From contig NC_060238.1 in NCBI RefSeq assembly GCF_021155775.2, positions 15,042,542-15,106,541 of the forward strand: 64,000 nucleotides of DNA. Reading direction: 5' to 3'. Both the position numbers and the translations under genes were made by a program. Origin of the DNA: Neodiprion pinetum. Taxonomy: Eukaryota > Arthropoda > Insecta > Hymenoptera > Diprionidae. Numbering within the stretch: position 1 is the first letter of the stretch; the number at the start of each line of letters is the position of its first letter. Below are positions 51,801 to 61,954 of this stretch, piece by piece. The notes beneath the pieces are model-generated. The model saw only the letters and a list, made by a program, of their open reading frames with translations, was not told the origin of the DNA and did not search any database.

Positions 51801-52485
51801 AAATAAAATCTTAGATCATTATATCATCAATGTTGGAAAACCTAAAGCGATTCTGTCCGATCATGGAACACAATTTACAGCTAATAAATAGAAAGTTAAT
51901 TTAGAAAAAGAGGGAATTCAAGTAAAGTTTTCTTCAATTCGTCATCCTCAATCGAATCCAACTGAACGTGTTATGAGGGAAATAGGAAGATTATTTAGAA
52001 CATTTTGCTCTAATCAACACACAGCATGGGCAAGACACGTCAAGACAATTGAAAGGTTATTGAATATTACAACACATCATTCGACATCTTTCACACCATA
52101 CGAACTGCAATTTAATAAGAAACCTCATGATGAAATTCAAGACTTAGTTAAATTCCCAACCACAGTAGATACAACCATGGAAACGAAAATAGCTTTAGCA
52201 AGAAACCAAATCCGAAAGAATTTTGAGCGACGCAAGCGCAATCAGAGAGGAATTTCAACCGTGAAGTTGAGTTTAGGAGACCTGGTTTTATTAAAAGTTC
52301 CTTATCCATCTTCCGCAATTGATAAAGTGACTCATAAATTCTTTGAACTCTATCAAGGTCCCTACCAAATAGAGCGGGTTATAAATGAAAATGCTTATAG
52401 ATTGATAGATATAAAGCAAAATAACAAAATCATAGGAACATATAACCGTTGTAGTTTAAAAAAATACCATCAATCTACCCACTAA
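48808..52485 (+). pseudogene. pol: Gypsy-B Pol with one nonsense codon
   Basis: 1,027 codons from ATG 48,808 to TAG at 51,889, then the same frame continues to TAA at 52,483. Protease: VLIDTGSQVTG (~50). RT: MTTTDLTQGYWQ and CYVDDLLIA (~515). RNase H: QTDASDAGISG and TEKELLAIVYAV. Integrase: HEKLGHAG...CDVCQRVK zinc domain, then TIDFYGPLP, LSDHGTQF and, after the stop, SNPTERVMRE, so all three acidic residues survive. The C-terminal part (LGDLVLLKVPYP...LYQGPYQIERV) is intact. The TAG replaces one codon, perhaps Trp, between the second Asp and the Glu. Confidence 0.92.
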
Positions 52486-52839
52486 TGAATAATCATAATA
52501 ATAACAAAAGCCATGATAAAATTTGAAATGTTAAATACTGTAATTCCATCTACCATAAAGCGATCTTTTGAATAACAAAAATGCATGACTAGAATAAGGT
52601 GTGACGAATGGTATGAAATATTGACAGCAACAATTTTGTGAAGATTAATGTATCGACGGGGGTATCAAGTGCCCAAAATTATGTAAAAAAAAAAAAAAAA
52701 AAAACAAAATAGTTGTAAGGAATGGATGATTATAAATGAAAGATGGGTGAATGAATTAATTTTAGAACTATGTCAATAATGATTTTGAATTTGGATAATT
52801 ATTAAATAAGTTATCTGTATCAAAATCAAAGAGGGGCAA
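52486..52839 (+). other. Gypsy-B 3' non-coding region
   Basis: AT-rich, with a run of 20 A (about 52,685-52,704), ending in the purine tract aaagaggggcaa before the 3' LTR. No gene. Confidence 0.8.
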
Positions 52840-53124
52840 TGTGACGGCTTAGTAGAGAGCCGTGGTAAGAGTCAGTCGGTCACCCGCCGGTCCAGGAATA
52901 ACACGTATAAGTTTGGTAACGCAACATTGTCTGATTTCATGTATATCGTCGTGTATCCCTTCGAACGAGCATATTTTACGTTTACCATAAAAGCGACGAA
53001 CCCTGTAAGGGAAGTATCAAGTATAAAGGAACCCGGGGCCGACTCAACACTGTACTACGACAAATAAAGAAAGAAAGATAAGTTCCTAAGTATTTATTTT
53101 ATAGTAACAAACGGATCTGTTACA
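52840..53124 (+). repeat. Gypsy-B 3' LTR
   Basis: See the 5' LTR. Confidence 0.95.
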
Positions 53125-53128
53125 AGTT

Positions 53129-54112
53129 CACGTGTACTTTTGAGTGGGGTCAACGGAATTACATGAGGACTGTCTTCAATGAGGACTTTTCTTATAATGA
53201 TTTGTTATTTCTGAGTTGCTGATCAATTTGAAATTTGTTTTCTTCGATTGTTTCTTTCTAGAAACTTCTTCTTTTGAATCGAGTTTTGTGTCGGATAGGC
53301 TTTGGTTTCTTTTGAAATGTGAATAGAGCCACGATTATTTTTCGAGGTCGATGAGCGATTGCTTGATTTTCACATTTTATTAACCTTAAGTGTCAGTTTT
53401 TGTAAGTACTTTTTAGGTTACTTGACACAGTCTTTTCCCATCCAATCTTTCCCCGATTTCTGAAGATGACTGGTGGTCTTATTTTGAAGAAGGACGTAGA
53501 AATGATTCAGATAAGATCGTTTCTTTTCTTTTGAATACATATTTAATTTATTTTATTCGTGTATTCTCCCAAATTCACTTAGTGAATTTGAATTGTTATA
53601 CCATCACTTACATTTGTCCTTCCAAAACTCTAGGGTGAGCTGTTTCTTAAGAAGATTAGGATCAGTCACCCATCTATTTCCTTATTTCCTATGAAAAGGA
53701 GTCTGGTTTTATCCCGTTTGGTCCTGGAATTTTCGGTTCCCGTCTCGATGTTTTCACCCGAACCTGTTTCGTTTGGGCAATCCTTCAAGAAGAGGATTGG
53801 ATTTCTTTCGACATCGATCTGGACCAATGCTGATAACTTCTAATTCGTGAAGTCACACTACACTCAATAACACTAACCTTTATAAAAACAAGGCACATAA
53901 ATTTTTGAAATTATTTAACGCTCAACTATCTGCTCAAGGTTTTCTGTGGTTTACCTTGAGACTGTGGGCAAATGCCAGATAGTAAAAAAGGGAGTCTTCA
54001 AATTTTTAGAGCCACAGCTCCAACTCACCTTTGAGCACTGACTGCTAGATCACTTTTATAATTGTTTTATCTTTCCCGAGTCGGGACGACTCTTTTCCTC
54101 GGGGGGAAGTAG
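53129..54112 (+). other. Gypsy-A 3' non-coding region, conserved with Gypsy-C
   Basis: From about 53,262 it aligns with Gypsy-C (minus strand 61,107-61,950). Two inverted repeats are kept in both: aaattcacttagtgaattt (53,571-53,589; C 61,624-61,642) and ctcaaggt/accttgag with a 12-nt loop (53,933-53,960; C 61,257-61,284). The region ends in the purine tract before the LTR. The first ~130 bp are absent from Gypsy-C. No gene seen. Confidence 0.75.
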
Positions 54113-55305
54113 TGTTACTGTCACGTGCGGAGCGGTCTCGCACGCGACGACTTACCCTCTTTGTTATTAACGAGGTTTATTTATTTAATTTTTGATGGAT
54201 TCGGGGGTGAACGTCTTCTACAGGGCGTTCCGTGGGAAATGGTTTGGAGGATTTCAATTATTATGTACCAATTTTAAATGGAAGCAAGTGAAAATATTTA
54301 ATGGAATAACTAGAAGCAGCGATATTTAGACAAGGAAGCTTACAGTATAGTCTTACGCTACTCACGTTCTCGCTCTTTCTCGATCTCGCTTGTGGATTCG
54401 GCTTCGGCCTCGAAGGTGCCGAAGCTTACACCTTCACTCACTCACTTACGTACTACACGGCTTGATTAAGTTCGTGGCTTTGCTTATTGCGCTTAATTCT
54501 AACTTCACAGACTGATGTCGCGACGCGAGATGCTTGAATGACCGCGGGTAGATTTACAGGGAATTCTCTCTGTGATCGTCGGAGACCCAAGACTGATAAC
54601 TCTTTACTCGACAGCTCTGAAGGAGCCTGATTCCGTAGATGTTGGTTTGATGCTGTCTCTAACGGGACTGTCTTCGCTCGCTCGTCCGACACCCCTTGGA
54701 ACGTCGGGCGGCGAGCGAATTTCTGCTGACTTTGCAATTTAAAACAAAGGCTCGCCTCGCAACGGTCATCCTCGAAGCGCGTGATTTCGCGCTCGCCTCA
54801 TCCCGGTGTTGATTACACCCGGGATCCGGCGGGCGCGAAGACGCTGACGTTGCTGGCTGTCCAACTACGCCGTTGCGCTTGGCTATACCACGAACTGTTA
54901 TGATAAAATATTTTATATGTACTAACTAAACCTATGCTTCCTTGTCTCTAAAAAAAATAATAATAATTGATGAAATTGTTATGATCGGTAATGTTACATT
55001 TTGGGTAAATGTGCGGCGCTCGTGACATTACAAAGGGTGAAATCACCCGTTTTGCCCCCTCTTTAATGATCTAGTAGTCATCATAGATAAAAGACGTTTA
55101 TAAACCTCTTATGTCTTTCAAAAGAATAAGGTTGCTGCGCCAACCAACATTATTGTAAAAACAGTCTTGTTTCAGACTTAAAACGAAAAACACATATCTT
55201 GCATTAAAGCATTTTCACAACATTTTATTCACGCTCTTGATTTTTGGCTTGATAATTAAACTCGCGGATCCATATTTATTTTCCGTAACGTCAAAGTACG
55301 TTACA
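54113..55305 (+). repeat. Gypsy-A 3' LTR, interrupted
   Basis: tgttac (54,113-54,118), then a 909-bp solo LTR plus its ttac duplication, then acaaaggg...gttaca to 55,305. Confidence 0.88.
54119..55027 (+). mobile_element. Solo LTR (909 bp) inside the Gypsy-A 3' LTR, TSD TTAC
   Basis: TGTCACGTGCGGAGCGG...GCGGCGCTCGTGACA with ttac at 54,115-54,118 and 55,028-55,031. The termini TGTCACG and CGTGACA are inverted copies of each other. GC-richer than its surroundings; no gene. Confidence 0.88.
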
Positions 55306-55343
55306 ATACATATATATATATATATATAACTACAATAAATTCT
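55306..55343. repeat. (TA)n tract and left Penelope TSD
   Basis: TA repeats, then ctacaataaattct at 55,330-55,343, repeated at 60,419-60,432. Confidence 0.85.
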
Positions 55344-55901
55344 TGATTAAAGTTATTCTTGGATATGAAGGTCACAACTCAAAACACTTTTTATCGTGTT
55401 AACGTTTCGGCCCTGGTGGGGGCCCTCCTCAGAACAATTTTATTTAAATATCTGTCACGAACAAAATAAAATAAAATAATGTACAAATAGGTTTGACAAA
55501 ATAAGACATATTGGTGTAAATAATATGCAAAGGTGTTGAAGCAAGTATAAAAGAGGAATTACCTCATATGAGATGACACTTCCATTTACATAAATGCGTG
55601 TTGGTAATAGATGAATAAATAGAACAAAAAAGGCAATAAAGACAAAAACCGAAACACACTGCTTTCGCGACACGTAACTCCCACGAATTCATAATTATTG
55701 TTGGTTTGATAAAATGAAATAAAATACACAGCCGTTATGGTTGAGTCAGAGCACATACGCACAAGTGGAACGTCTAGTGTGTAGTGGGAGGAGGTCGATC
55801 TCGATAGTTATCAGAGCAACGCAGAGTCAACGGGTTAAACGGAAAACAAAATTTTGTTAAGGAGGTAAAATCGAGAGCAAGCTCAGTCGGTAATGGACAA
55901 T

Positions 55902-58364
55902 TTACAATGGTCGTATCACAGAGGTGTAAATATTACTTAGATGTTCTATGTCTTGTTTACGGTTGACAGAATTAGGATGTGCTACGATATTGCACATTTC
56001 TAACAGTAGCCTATTATAATACAAAGGTTCAACGTCAATAATGCTAGCTTGAGAATAATCGAAAGAGTGGTCGAAATCGATGGCATGTCTCGTCAATGCA
56101 GTATAATTATCCTCGTGTTCATGGATATTGCGTTTATGTTCGGATATCCTGGTGTGTAGTTGTCTACTAGTTTGGCCTATGTAAGCTTTGTTGCAATGAT
56201 TGCAAGGTATTTTGTAAACTACACCCGAGCGATTGCCCACGGGTAAGGGGTCTTTACCCGAATCAAACATCGAGGATATATCATGTGCACATTTGCCCAC
56301 AAATTGAATTTTGTACTTGGAGAATGTTCTGTTGAGTGATTCAAACAAACCCGCAACATATGGGATGAAAATATAGCTTTTTTGAATGGTTTGTGTAGTA
56401 GTTGTATCGAAATTGTTGTTAGGGCTGGTAGATGACAAGATGGAATCATATTTAAACTTTATATGTTTGTTGAGCAGGCGAGGTGGATAGTCGTTCTTAC
56501 ATAATACCTGCTGAATCAAGGACAAATTTTTATTGTGAAATTCCATACTTGAGAGTCGGATCGCCCTGTCAACTAAGCAATTAATCGTTCCAATTTTGTA
56601 TGATCTGGGATGGTGAGAATGGTAATTTAAATACCTTTGTGACCAAGTAGCCTTGTGGAACCAATCAGTTTTAATGAGCTGATTATCATTGATTATCAGG
56701 ACATCTAAAAAGCTGATTTGGTGATTAGACTCTAATTCAGATGTAAATTGTAGTCTCGGATGGAAACTGTTGAAAACTGAAAGCATTTCTGCGACTTTAT
56801 GCGAAGGGACAGCTGTAATTATGTCGTCTACGTATCTGAAAAAGAATGAAGGCTTGAAGTCTAGTTTATTGAGACAGTGTTGTTCAAGGTCATCCAAAAC
56901 CAAATCAGACAAAATTGGAGAGAGCGGTGAGCCCATCGGTAAACCATACGTTTGAGCATATATGTTGTGGTTAAATTTAAATATGGCAGCCTTAAAACAA
57001 ATTTGCAATGCTTTTAAGAGTTCGTTAAGTGGGACCGGAATTTTGTCCACCAGCTGATGCCAGCGCTGTTTGACAGCGTTAATTGCAAGATCTTGTGGTA
57101 CATTAGTGAATAAGGATATAACATCCAGTGAAACTAAAATATAATCAGCTGGAAGACGAAGGTCACTAATAGCATTCACCAACACAAAACTATCTCTTAT
57201 CCGTGACAAGGGAGGTATGATGTTGTTACCTATACATTTACTGAGGAAACGAGCCAGATTAATCGTCGGACTATCAGTGAAGAACACAATAATTCGTACC
57301 GGTGTATCAGGATTGTGGATTTTCGGTAGTCCGTAAGCTCTAGGTGGTAGGCAATCCGTTTTTGCAATTTGACGTCTCAGTTGATTAGAGATGAATTTGC
57401 TGTTGACCCAATCAGTTGTTAGTTTTTTTACTTTTTGTTGCAAAGTAGAGGTGAGATCGTATCTAACAACTTTATAAGAATTATTGTTAGATAGTTGTTG
57501 CAACATTTTAGACTCGTACATTAGTTTGTTCATCACAACAGTCTTGTTTCCCTTATCCGCCTTCATGAAAAGCAAGTCCTGATTGTTGTTTTGGAAGATC
57601 TTGGTTTCTTTGATTTTATGAAGGACATTCTTATCGGCGTTAAGGGGAGCAGGAGTGTTAATGAACTTTTTTATTGTGTTGGTGAAATCTTGCCGGGCCG
57701 TATTACGAGAATTAGAAGGAATGCAGGAAATCTTTGATTCGAAATCCGATATGAGTTTGTTGGTTGGGATGCGGTTATTCTTAAAAGGAATGCCATATTT
57801 AGGTCCCATTTTTAGTACGTCGATAACATTGACCGGAATGTCAGTGCTGCTGAGGTTTACTAACCAATTTTCAGAGGTCGGGTCAATTGTATTAAAATTG
57901 AGTCGTTTTTTGTTATTGATCAGACTAGCTAACTTGTTGATGTTAGCCGTCTTGTAAGCGTTGAAGGCCGGTTCTAATTTCAAGTATTGCGTGTCGAAGA
58001 ATTTTTTTGACACTTCAACCGGTAATTCAATTAAGATGTCATTCTCCAGCGACAACAAAATATTTTGGTATTTAACAATGGTCGCGTGAGCGTCACTGAT
58101 CTCAAGATTGAGTAACGACCTTTGAAATTTGTATACATTGTGTGTGTAAACAGAACGCGACTTAGACATTTTAAAATTAATAACGTTCGAGATAAGCTTG
58201 GGGAATTTTAAATGGGTTGGTAAAATCGATCGTTTCTTGCAGCTTAGAAGAAAGATGCGGTGGTTTTCAAGCTTCAACAAGGACTCGGATATGGTGGCCC
58301 AACGTCGCAGCTTCCCCGCCAAAGTCTTTCCATATGCAAGAGAGATATCATGAAAAAACCCCAT
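55902..58364 (-). CDS. Penelope-like element polyprotein: reverse transcriptase plus GIY-YIG endonuclease
   Basis: 820 residues from the ATG at 58,364 (a GTG extends it three codons). N-terminal conserved segments (KADKGNKTVVMNK; LPPRAYGLPKIHNP; PVRIIVFFTDSP) lead to the RT: SLDVISLFTNVP, the palm motif YGLPMGSPLSPILSDL and the catalytic FRYVDDIITAVPS. The C-terminal GIY-YIG domain reads GVVYKIPCNHCNKAYIGQTSRQLHTR with the usual zinc-type CxxC inserted. This is the domain order of EN+ Penelope-like elements, which use the nuclease for target-primed reverse transcription. The frame is fully open, so the copy could be active. Confidence 0.93.
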   Translation of the reverse strand: MGFFHDISLAYGKTLAGKLRRWATISESLLKLENHRIFLLSCKKRSILPTHLKFPKLISNVINFKMSKSRSVYTHNVYKFQRSLLNLEISDAHATIVKYQNILLSLENDILIELPVEVSKKFFDTQYLKLEPAFNAYKTANINKLASLINNKKRLNFNTIDPTSENWLVNLSSTDIPVNVIDVLKMGPKYGIPFKNNRIPTNKLISDFESKISCIPSNSRNTARQDFTNTIKKFINTPAPLNADKNVLHKIKETKIFQNNNQDLLFMKADKGNKTVVMNKLMYESKMLQQLSNNNSYKVVRYDLTSTLQQKVKKLTTDWVNSKFISNQLRRQIAKTDCLPPRAYGLPKIHNPDTPVRIIVFFTDSPTINLARFLSKCIGNNIIPPLSRIRDSFVLVNAISDLRLPADYILVSLDVISLFTNVPQDLAINAVKQRWHQLVDKIPVPLNELLKALQICFKAAIFKFNHNIYAQTYGLPMGSPLSPILSDLVLDDLEQHCLNKLDFKPSFFFRYVDDIITAVPSHKVAEMLSVFNSFHPRLQFTSELESNHQISFLDVLIINDNQLIKTDWFHKATWSQRYLNYHSHHPRSYKIGTINCLVDRAIRLSSMEFHNKNLSLIQQVLCKNDYPPRLLNKHIKFKYDSILSSTSPNNNFDTTTTQTIQKSYIFIPYVAGLFESLNRTFSKYKIQFVGKCAHDISSMFDSGKDPLPVGNRSGVVYKIPCNHCNKAYIGQTSRQLHTRISEHKRNIHEHEDNYTALTRHAIDFDHSFDYSQASIIDVEPLYYNRLLLEMCNIVAHPNSVNRKQDIEHLSNIYTSVIRPL

Positions 58365-58488
58365 GGTTCCCACGTTTTATTCCGTTAATATGATGAAGAT
58401 GATTTATCTTGACCTTGGAGATTTGTTGATTCAAGTTATTCTTGGATATGAAGGTCACAACTCAAAACACTTTTTATCGTGTTAACGT

Positions 58489-59832
58489 TTGTATGTATGT
58501 ATAGGTAACAACATCATACCTCCCTTGTCACGGATGAGAGATAGTTTTGTGTTGGTGAATGCTATTAGTGACCTTCGTCTTCCAGCTGATTATATTTTAG
58601 TTTCACTGGATGTTATATCCTTATTCACTAATGTACCACAAGATCTTGCAATTAACGCTGTCAAACAGCGCTGGCATCAGCTGGTGGACAAAATTCCGGT
58701 CCCACTTAACGAACTCTTAAAAGCATTGCAAATTTGTTTTAAGGCTGCCATATTTAAATTTAACCACAACATATATGCTCAAACGTATGGTTTACCGATG
58801 GGCTCACCGCTCTCTCCAATTTTGTCTGATTTGGTTTTGGATGACCTTGAACAACACTGTCTCAATAAACTAGACTTCAAGCCTTCATTCTTTTTCAGAT
58901 ACGTAGACGACATAATTACAGCTGTCCCTTCGCATAAAGTCGCAGAAATGCTTTCAGTTTTCAACAGTTTCCATCCGAGACTACAATTTACATCTGAATT
59001 AGAGTCTAATCACCAAATCAGCTTTTTAGATGTCCTGATAATCAATGATAATCAGCTCATTAAAACTGATTGGTTCCACAAGGCTACTTGGTCACAAAGG
59101 TATTTAAATTACCATTCTCACCATCCCAGATCATACAAAATTGGAACGATTAATTGCTTAGTTGACAGGGCGATCCGACTCTCAAGTATGGAATTTCACA
59201 ATAAAAATTTGTCCTTGATTCAGCAGGTATTATGTAAGAACGACTATCCACCTCGCCTGCTCAACAAACATATAAAGTTTAAATATGATTCCATCTTGTC
59301 ATCTACCAGCCCTAACAACAATTTCGATACAACTACTACACAAACCATTCAAAAAAGCTATATTTTCATCCCATATGTTGCGGGTTTGTTTGAATCACTC
59401 AACAGAACATTCTCCAAGTACAAAATTCAATTTGTGGGCAAATGTGCACATGATATATCCTCGATGTTTGATTCGGGTAAAGACCCCTTACCCGTGGGCA
59501 ATCGCTCGGGTGTAGTTTACAAAATACCTTGCAATCATTGCAACAAAGCTTACATAGGCCAAACTAGTAGACAACTACACACCAGGATATCCGAACATAA
59601 ACGCAATATCCATGAACACGAGGATAATTATACTGCATTGACGAGACATGCCATCGATTTCGACCACTCTTTCGATTATTCTCAAGCTAGCATTATTGAC
59701 GTTGAACCTTTGTATTATAATAGGCTACTGTTAGAAATGTGCAATATCGTAGCACATCCTAATTCTGTCAACCGTAAACAAGACATAGAACATCTAAGTA
59801 ATATTTACACCTCTGTGATACGACCATTGTAA
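58489..59832 (+). CDS. 5'-truncated Penelope-like ORF (inverted partner)
   Basis: About 443 codons identical to the C-terminal part of the minus-strand ORF except Met for Ile near the start (SRMRDS versus SRIRDS). It begins at CIGNNIIPPL, directly after a gtatgtatgta filler at the truncation point, and lacks the N-terminal half and any proper start. It keeps the RT palm and the GIY-YIG domain. Probably not translated as such. Confidence 0.85.
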   Translation: MYVCIGNNIIPPLSRMRDSFVLVNAISDLRLPADYILVSLDVISLFTNVPQDLAINAVKQRWHQLVDKIPVPLNELLKALQICFKAAIFKFNHNIYAQTYGLPMGSPLSPILSDLVLDDLEQHCLNKLDFKPSFFFRYVDDIITAVPSHKVAEMLSVFNSFHPRLQFTSELESNHQISFLDVLIINDNQLIKTDWFHKATWSQRYLNYHSHHPRSYKIGTINCLVDRAIRLSSMEFHNKNLSLIQQVLCKNDYPPRLLNKHIKFKYDSILSSTSPNNNFDTTTTQTIQKSYIFIPYVAGLFESLNRTFSKYKIQFVGKCAHDISSMFDSGKDPLPVGNRSGVVYKIPCNHCNKAYIGQTSRQLHTRISEHKRNIHEHEDNYTALTRHAIDFDHSFDYSQASIIDVEPLYYNRLLLEMCNIVAHPNSVNRKQDIEHLSNIYTSVIRPL

Positions 59833-60432
59833 ATTGTCCATTACCGACTGAGCTTGCTCTCGATTTTACCTCCTTAACAAAATTTTGTTTTCCGTTTAAC
59901 CCGTTGACTCTGCGTTGCTCTGATAACTATCGAGATCGACCTCCTCCCACTACACACTAGACGTTCCACTTGTGCGTATGTGCTCTGACTCAACCATAAC
60001 GGCTGTGTATTTTATTTCATTTTATCAAACCAACAATAATTATGAATTCGTGGGAGTTACGTGTCGCGAAAGCAGTGTGTTTCGGTTTTTGTCTTTATTG
60101 CCTTTTTTGTTCTATTTATTCATCTATTACCAACACGCATTTATGTAAATGGAAGTGTCATCTCATATGAGGTAATTCCTCTTTAATACTTGCTTCAACA
60201 CCTTTGCATATTATTTACACCAATATGTCTTATTTTGTCAAACCTATTTGTACATTATTTTATTTTATTTTGTTCGTGACAGATATTTAAATAAAATTGT
60301 TCTGAGGAGGGCCCCCACCAGGGCCGAAACGTTAACACGATAAAAAGTGTTTTGAGTTGTGACCTTCATATCCAAGAATAACTTTAATCAACAAATCTCC
60401 AAGGTCAAGATAAATCATCTACAATAAATTCT

Positions 60433-60826
60433 ATTAATACTTTTCGAATGTAAAATTTTCGCCCTGGGGGTAAACTATTAGCGTGAAAGTTTACGGATCG
60501 TCATCAACATTCCCTGTCTATCTAATTGCGATGTCACCATCCGGTCGATTAACGCAAAAGAATGTATTCGAAGTACGTGGAAAATATTATTTTTCGCCTG
60601 GGGCAAACTATTAGCGCGAAATCTAATTGCGATGTCACCATCCGGTCGATTAACGCAAAAGAATGTATTCGAAGTACGTGGAAAATATTATTTTTCGCTC
60701 TGGGGAGTAAAACTATTAGCGTGAAAGTTTACGAATCGCCATCAACGTTCCCGACCTATTTAATTGTGGCGAGCATCCCCAGCTTTACTTAAAATTAAGT
60801 GCAACTGTAATTCGAAATATATATAT
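60433..60826 (+). repeat. Polinton terminus 3 (right end with subterminal repeats)
   Basis: attaatacttttcgaatgta... through two subterminal units to ggcgagcatccccagcttta and gcaactgtaattcgaaatat; the same end as 38,740-38,850, with the array structure of 11,745-12,390. Its inner side is cut by the Penelope insertion. Confidence 0.8.
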
Positions 60827-60828
60827 AT

Positions 60829-61106
60829 TGTAACGATTTAGGCGTTTCGTCAATAAAATATGGATCCGCGAGTTTACTTATTATCAAATCAAAGGCGTGA
60901 ACAAAAATATCGTGATAAATGCTTTTAATGCAATATACGTGTTTCTTGTTCAAAGTCTGAAACAAGACTGTTTTTACAATAATATCGGTTGGCGCAGCAA
61001 CCTTATTCTTTTTAAAGACATAAGAGGTTTATAAACGTCTTTTATCTATGCTGACTACTAGATCATTAAAGAGGGGGCAAAACGGGTGATTTCACCCTTT
61101 GTCACA
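60829..61106 (-). repeat. Gypsy-C 3' LTR
   Basis: Inverted and somewhat diverged match to the Gypsy-A LTRs, followed (minus-strand upstream) by the purine tract cctcgggggggagtag. Confidence 0.87.
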
Positions 61107-61954
61107 CTACTCCCCCCCGAGGAAAAGAGTCGTCCCGACTCGGGAAAGATAAAATAATTATAAAAGTATTCTAGTAGTCAGTGCTCAAAGGTGAGTTGGA
61201 GCTGTGGCTCTAAAAATTTAAGAACTCCCTTTTACTATCTGGCATTTGCCCACAGTCTCAAGGTAAACCACAGAAAACCTTGAGCAGATAGTTGAGCGTT
61301 AAATAATCTCAAAAATTTATGTGCCATGTTTTATAAAGGTTAGTGTTAATGAGTGTTATGTGGCTTCATGAATTCAAAGTTATCCGCAACGGCCCAGATT
61401 GATGTCGGGAAGAAATTCAATCTTCTTCATGAAGGATCCCTCCGAAACAGGTTCAGATGAAAACATCGAACCGGGAACCGACAATTCCAGGACCAAATAA
61501 GATAAAAACAGACTTCTCTTCATAGGAAATAAGGAAATCGTGGGGTGACTGAATCCAGAGCTTCTTCTGAGACAGCACACCCTAGAGTTTGGAGGACAAA
61601 TGTGAGTGGTGGTATAACAATTCAAATTCACTAAGTGAATTTGAGAGAATACTTGAATAAAATAAATGAAATATGTATTCAAAAGAAAAGAAACGATCTT
61701 ATCTGAATCATTTCTGCATTCTTCTTCAAAATAAGACCACCAGTCATCCTCAGGAATCGGGGAAAGATTGGATGGGAAAAGGCTGTGTCAAGTAACCTGA
61801 AAAAGTACTCACAAAAACTGACACTTAAGGTTAATAAAATGTGAAAATCAAGCAATCGCTCATCGACCTCGAAAAATAATCGTGGCTCTTTTCACATTAA
61901 TAAACCAAAGCCTATCCGACACAAAAACTCGATTCTGAAGAAAAAGGTTTTAGA
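61107..61954 (-). other. Gypsy-C 3' non-coding region
   Basis: Aligns with 53,262-54,112 of Gypsy-A, including both inverted repeats. No gene; the 100-codon minus-strand frame at 61,380 lacks any counterpart in Gypsy-A. Confidence 0.7.

Larger units (their letters stand above)
47335..53124 (+). mobile_element. Gypsy-B: nearly intact LTR retrotransposon, TSD AGTT
   Basis: LTRs 47,335-47,619 and 52,840-53,124 (285 bp each, two differences seen) start TGTGACGG and end TGTTACA. The 4-bp TSD agtt is at 47,331-47,334 and 53,125-53,128. It has a tRNA-Lys-like primer binding site, gag, and pol with a single nonsense codon. It is the youngest large insertion in the window, lying inside Gypsy-A. Confidence 0.95.
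39977..55305 (+). mobile_element. Gypsy-A: LTR retrotransposon carrying a deoxynucleoside-kinase gene, with three nested insertions
   Basis: LTRs at 39,977-40,256 and 54,113-55,305 (the latter split by a solo LTR). Order: primer binding site, gag, protease, RT-RNase H, integrase, dNK-like ORF, antisense ORF, 3' non-coding region, purine tract (cctcggggggaagtag), LTR. Nested inside with clean 4-bp TSDs: solo LTR 41,341-42,121 (ATAT), Gypsy-B 47,335-53,124 (AGTT), solo LTR 54,119-55,027 (TTAC). Several nonsense and frameshift mutations make it an old copy. Confidence 0.9.
55344..60418. mobile_element. Head-to-head pair of Penelope-like elements inserted as one unit
   Basis: A complete copy on the minus strand (55,344 to about 58,430) and a 5'-truncated copy on the plus strand (about 58,430-60,418) share near-identical sequence over ~1.9 kb and have both 3' ends pointing outward. 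One 14-bp TSD (ctacaataaattct) bounds the pair. Each outer end and the centre carry the terminal sequence ttcttggatatgaaggtcac...cgtgttaacgtttcggccc. Confidence 0.92.

Noticed and set aside
54453..54737. 94-codon minus-strand frame in the 909-bp solo LTR
   Set aside because: Inside an LTR; no family signal.
61380..61682. 100-codon minus-strand frame in Gypsy-C 3' region
   Set aside because: Not open in the homologous part of Gypsy-A, so not conserved as protein.
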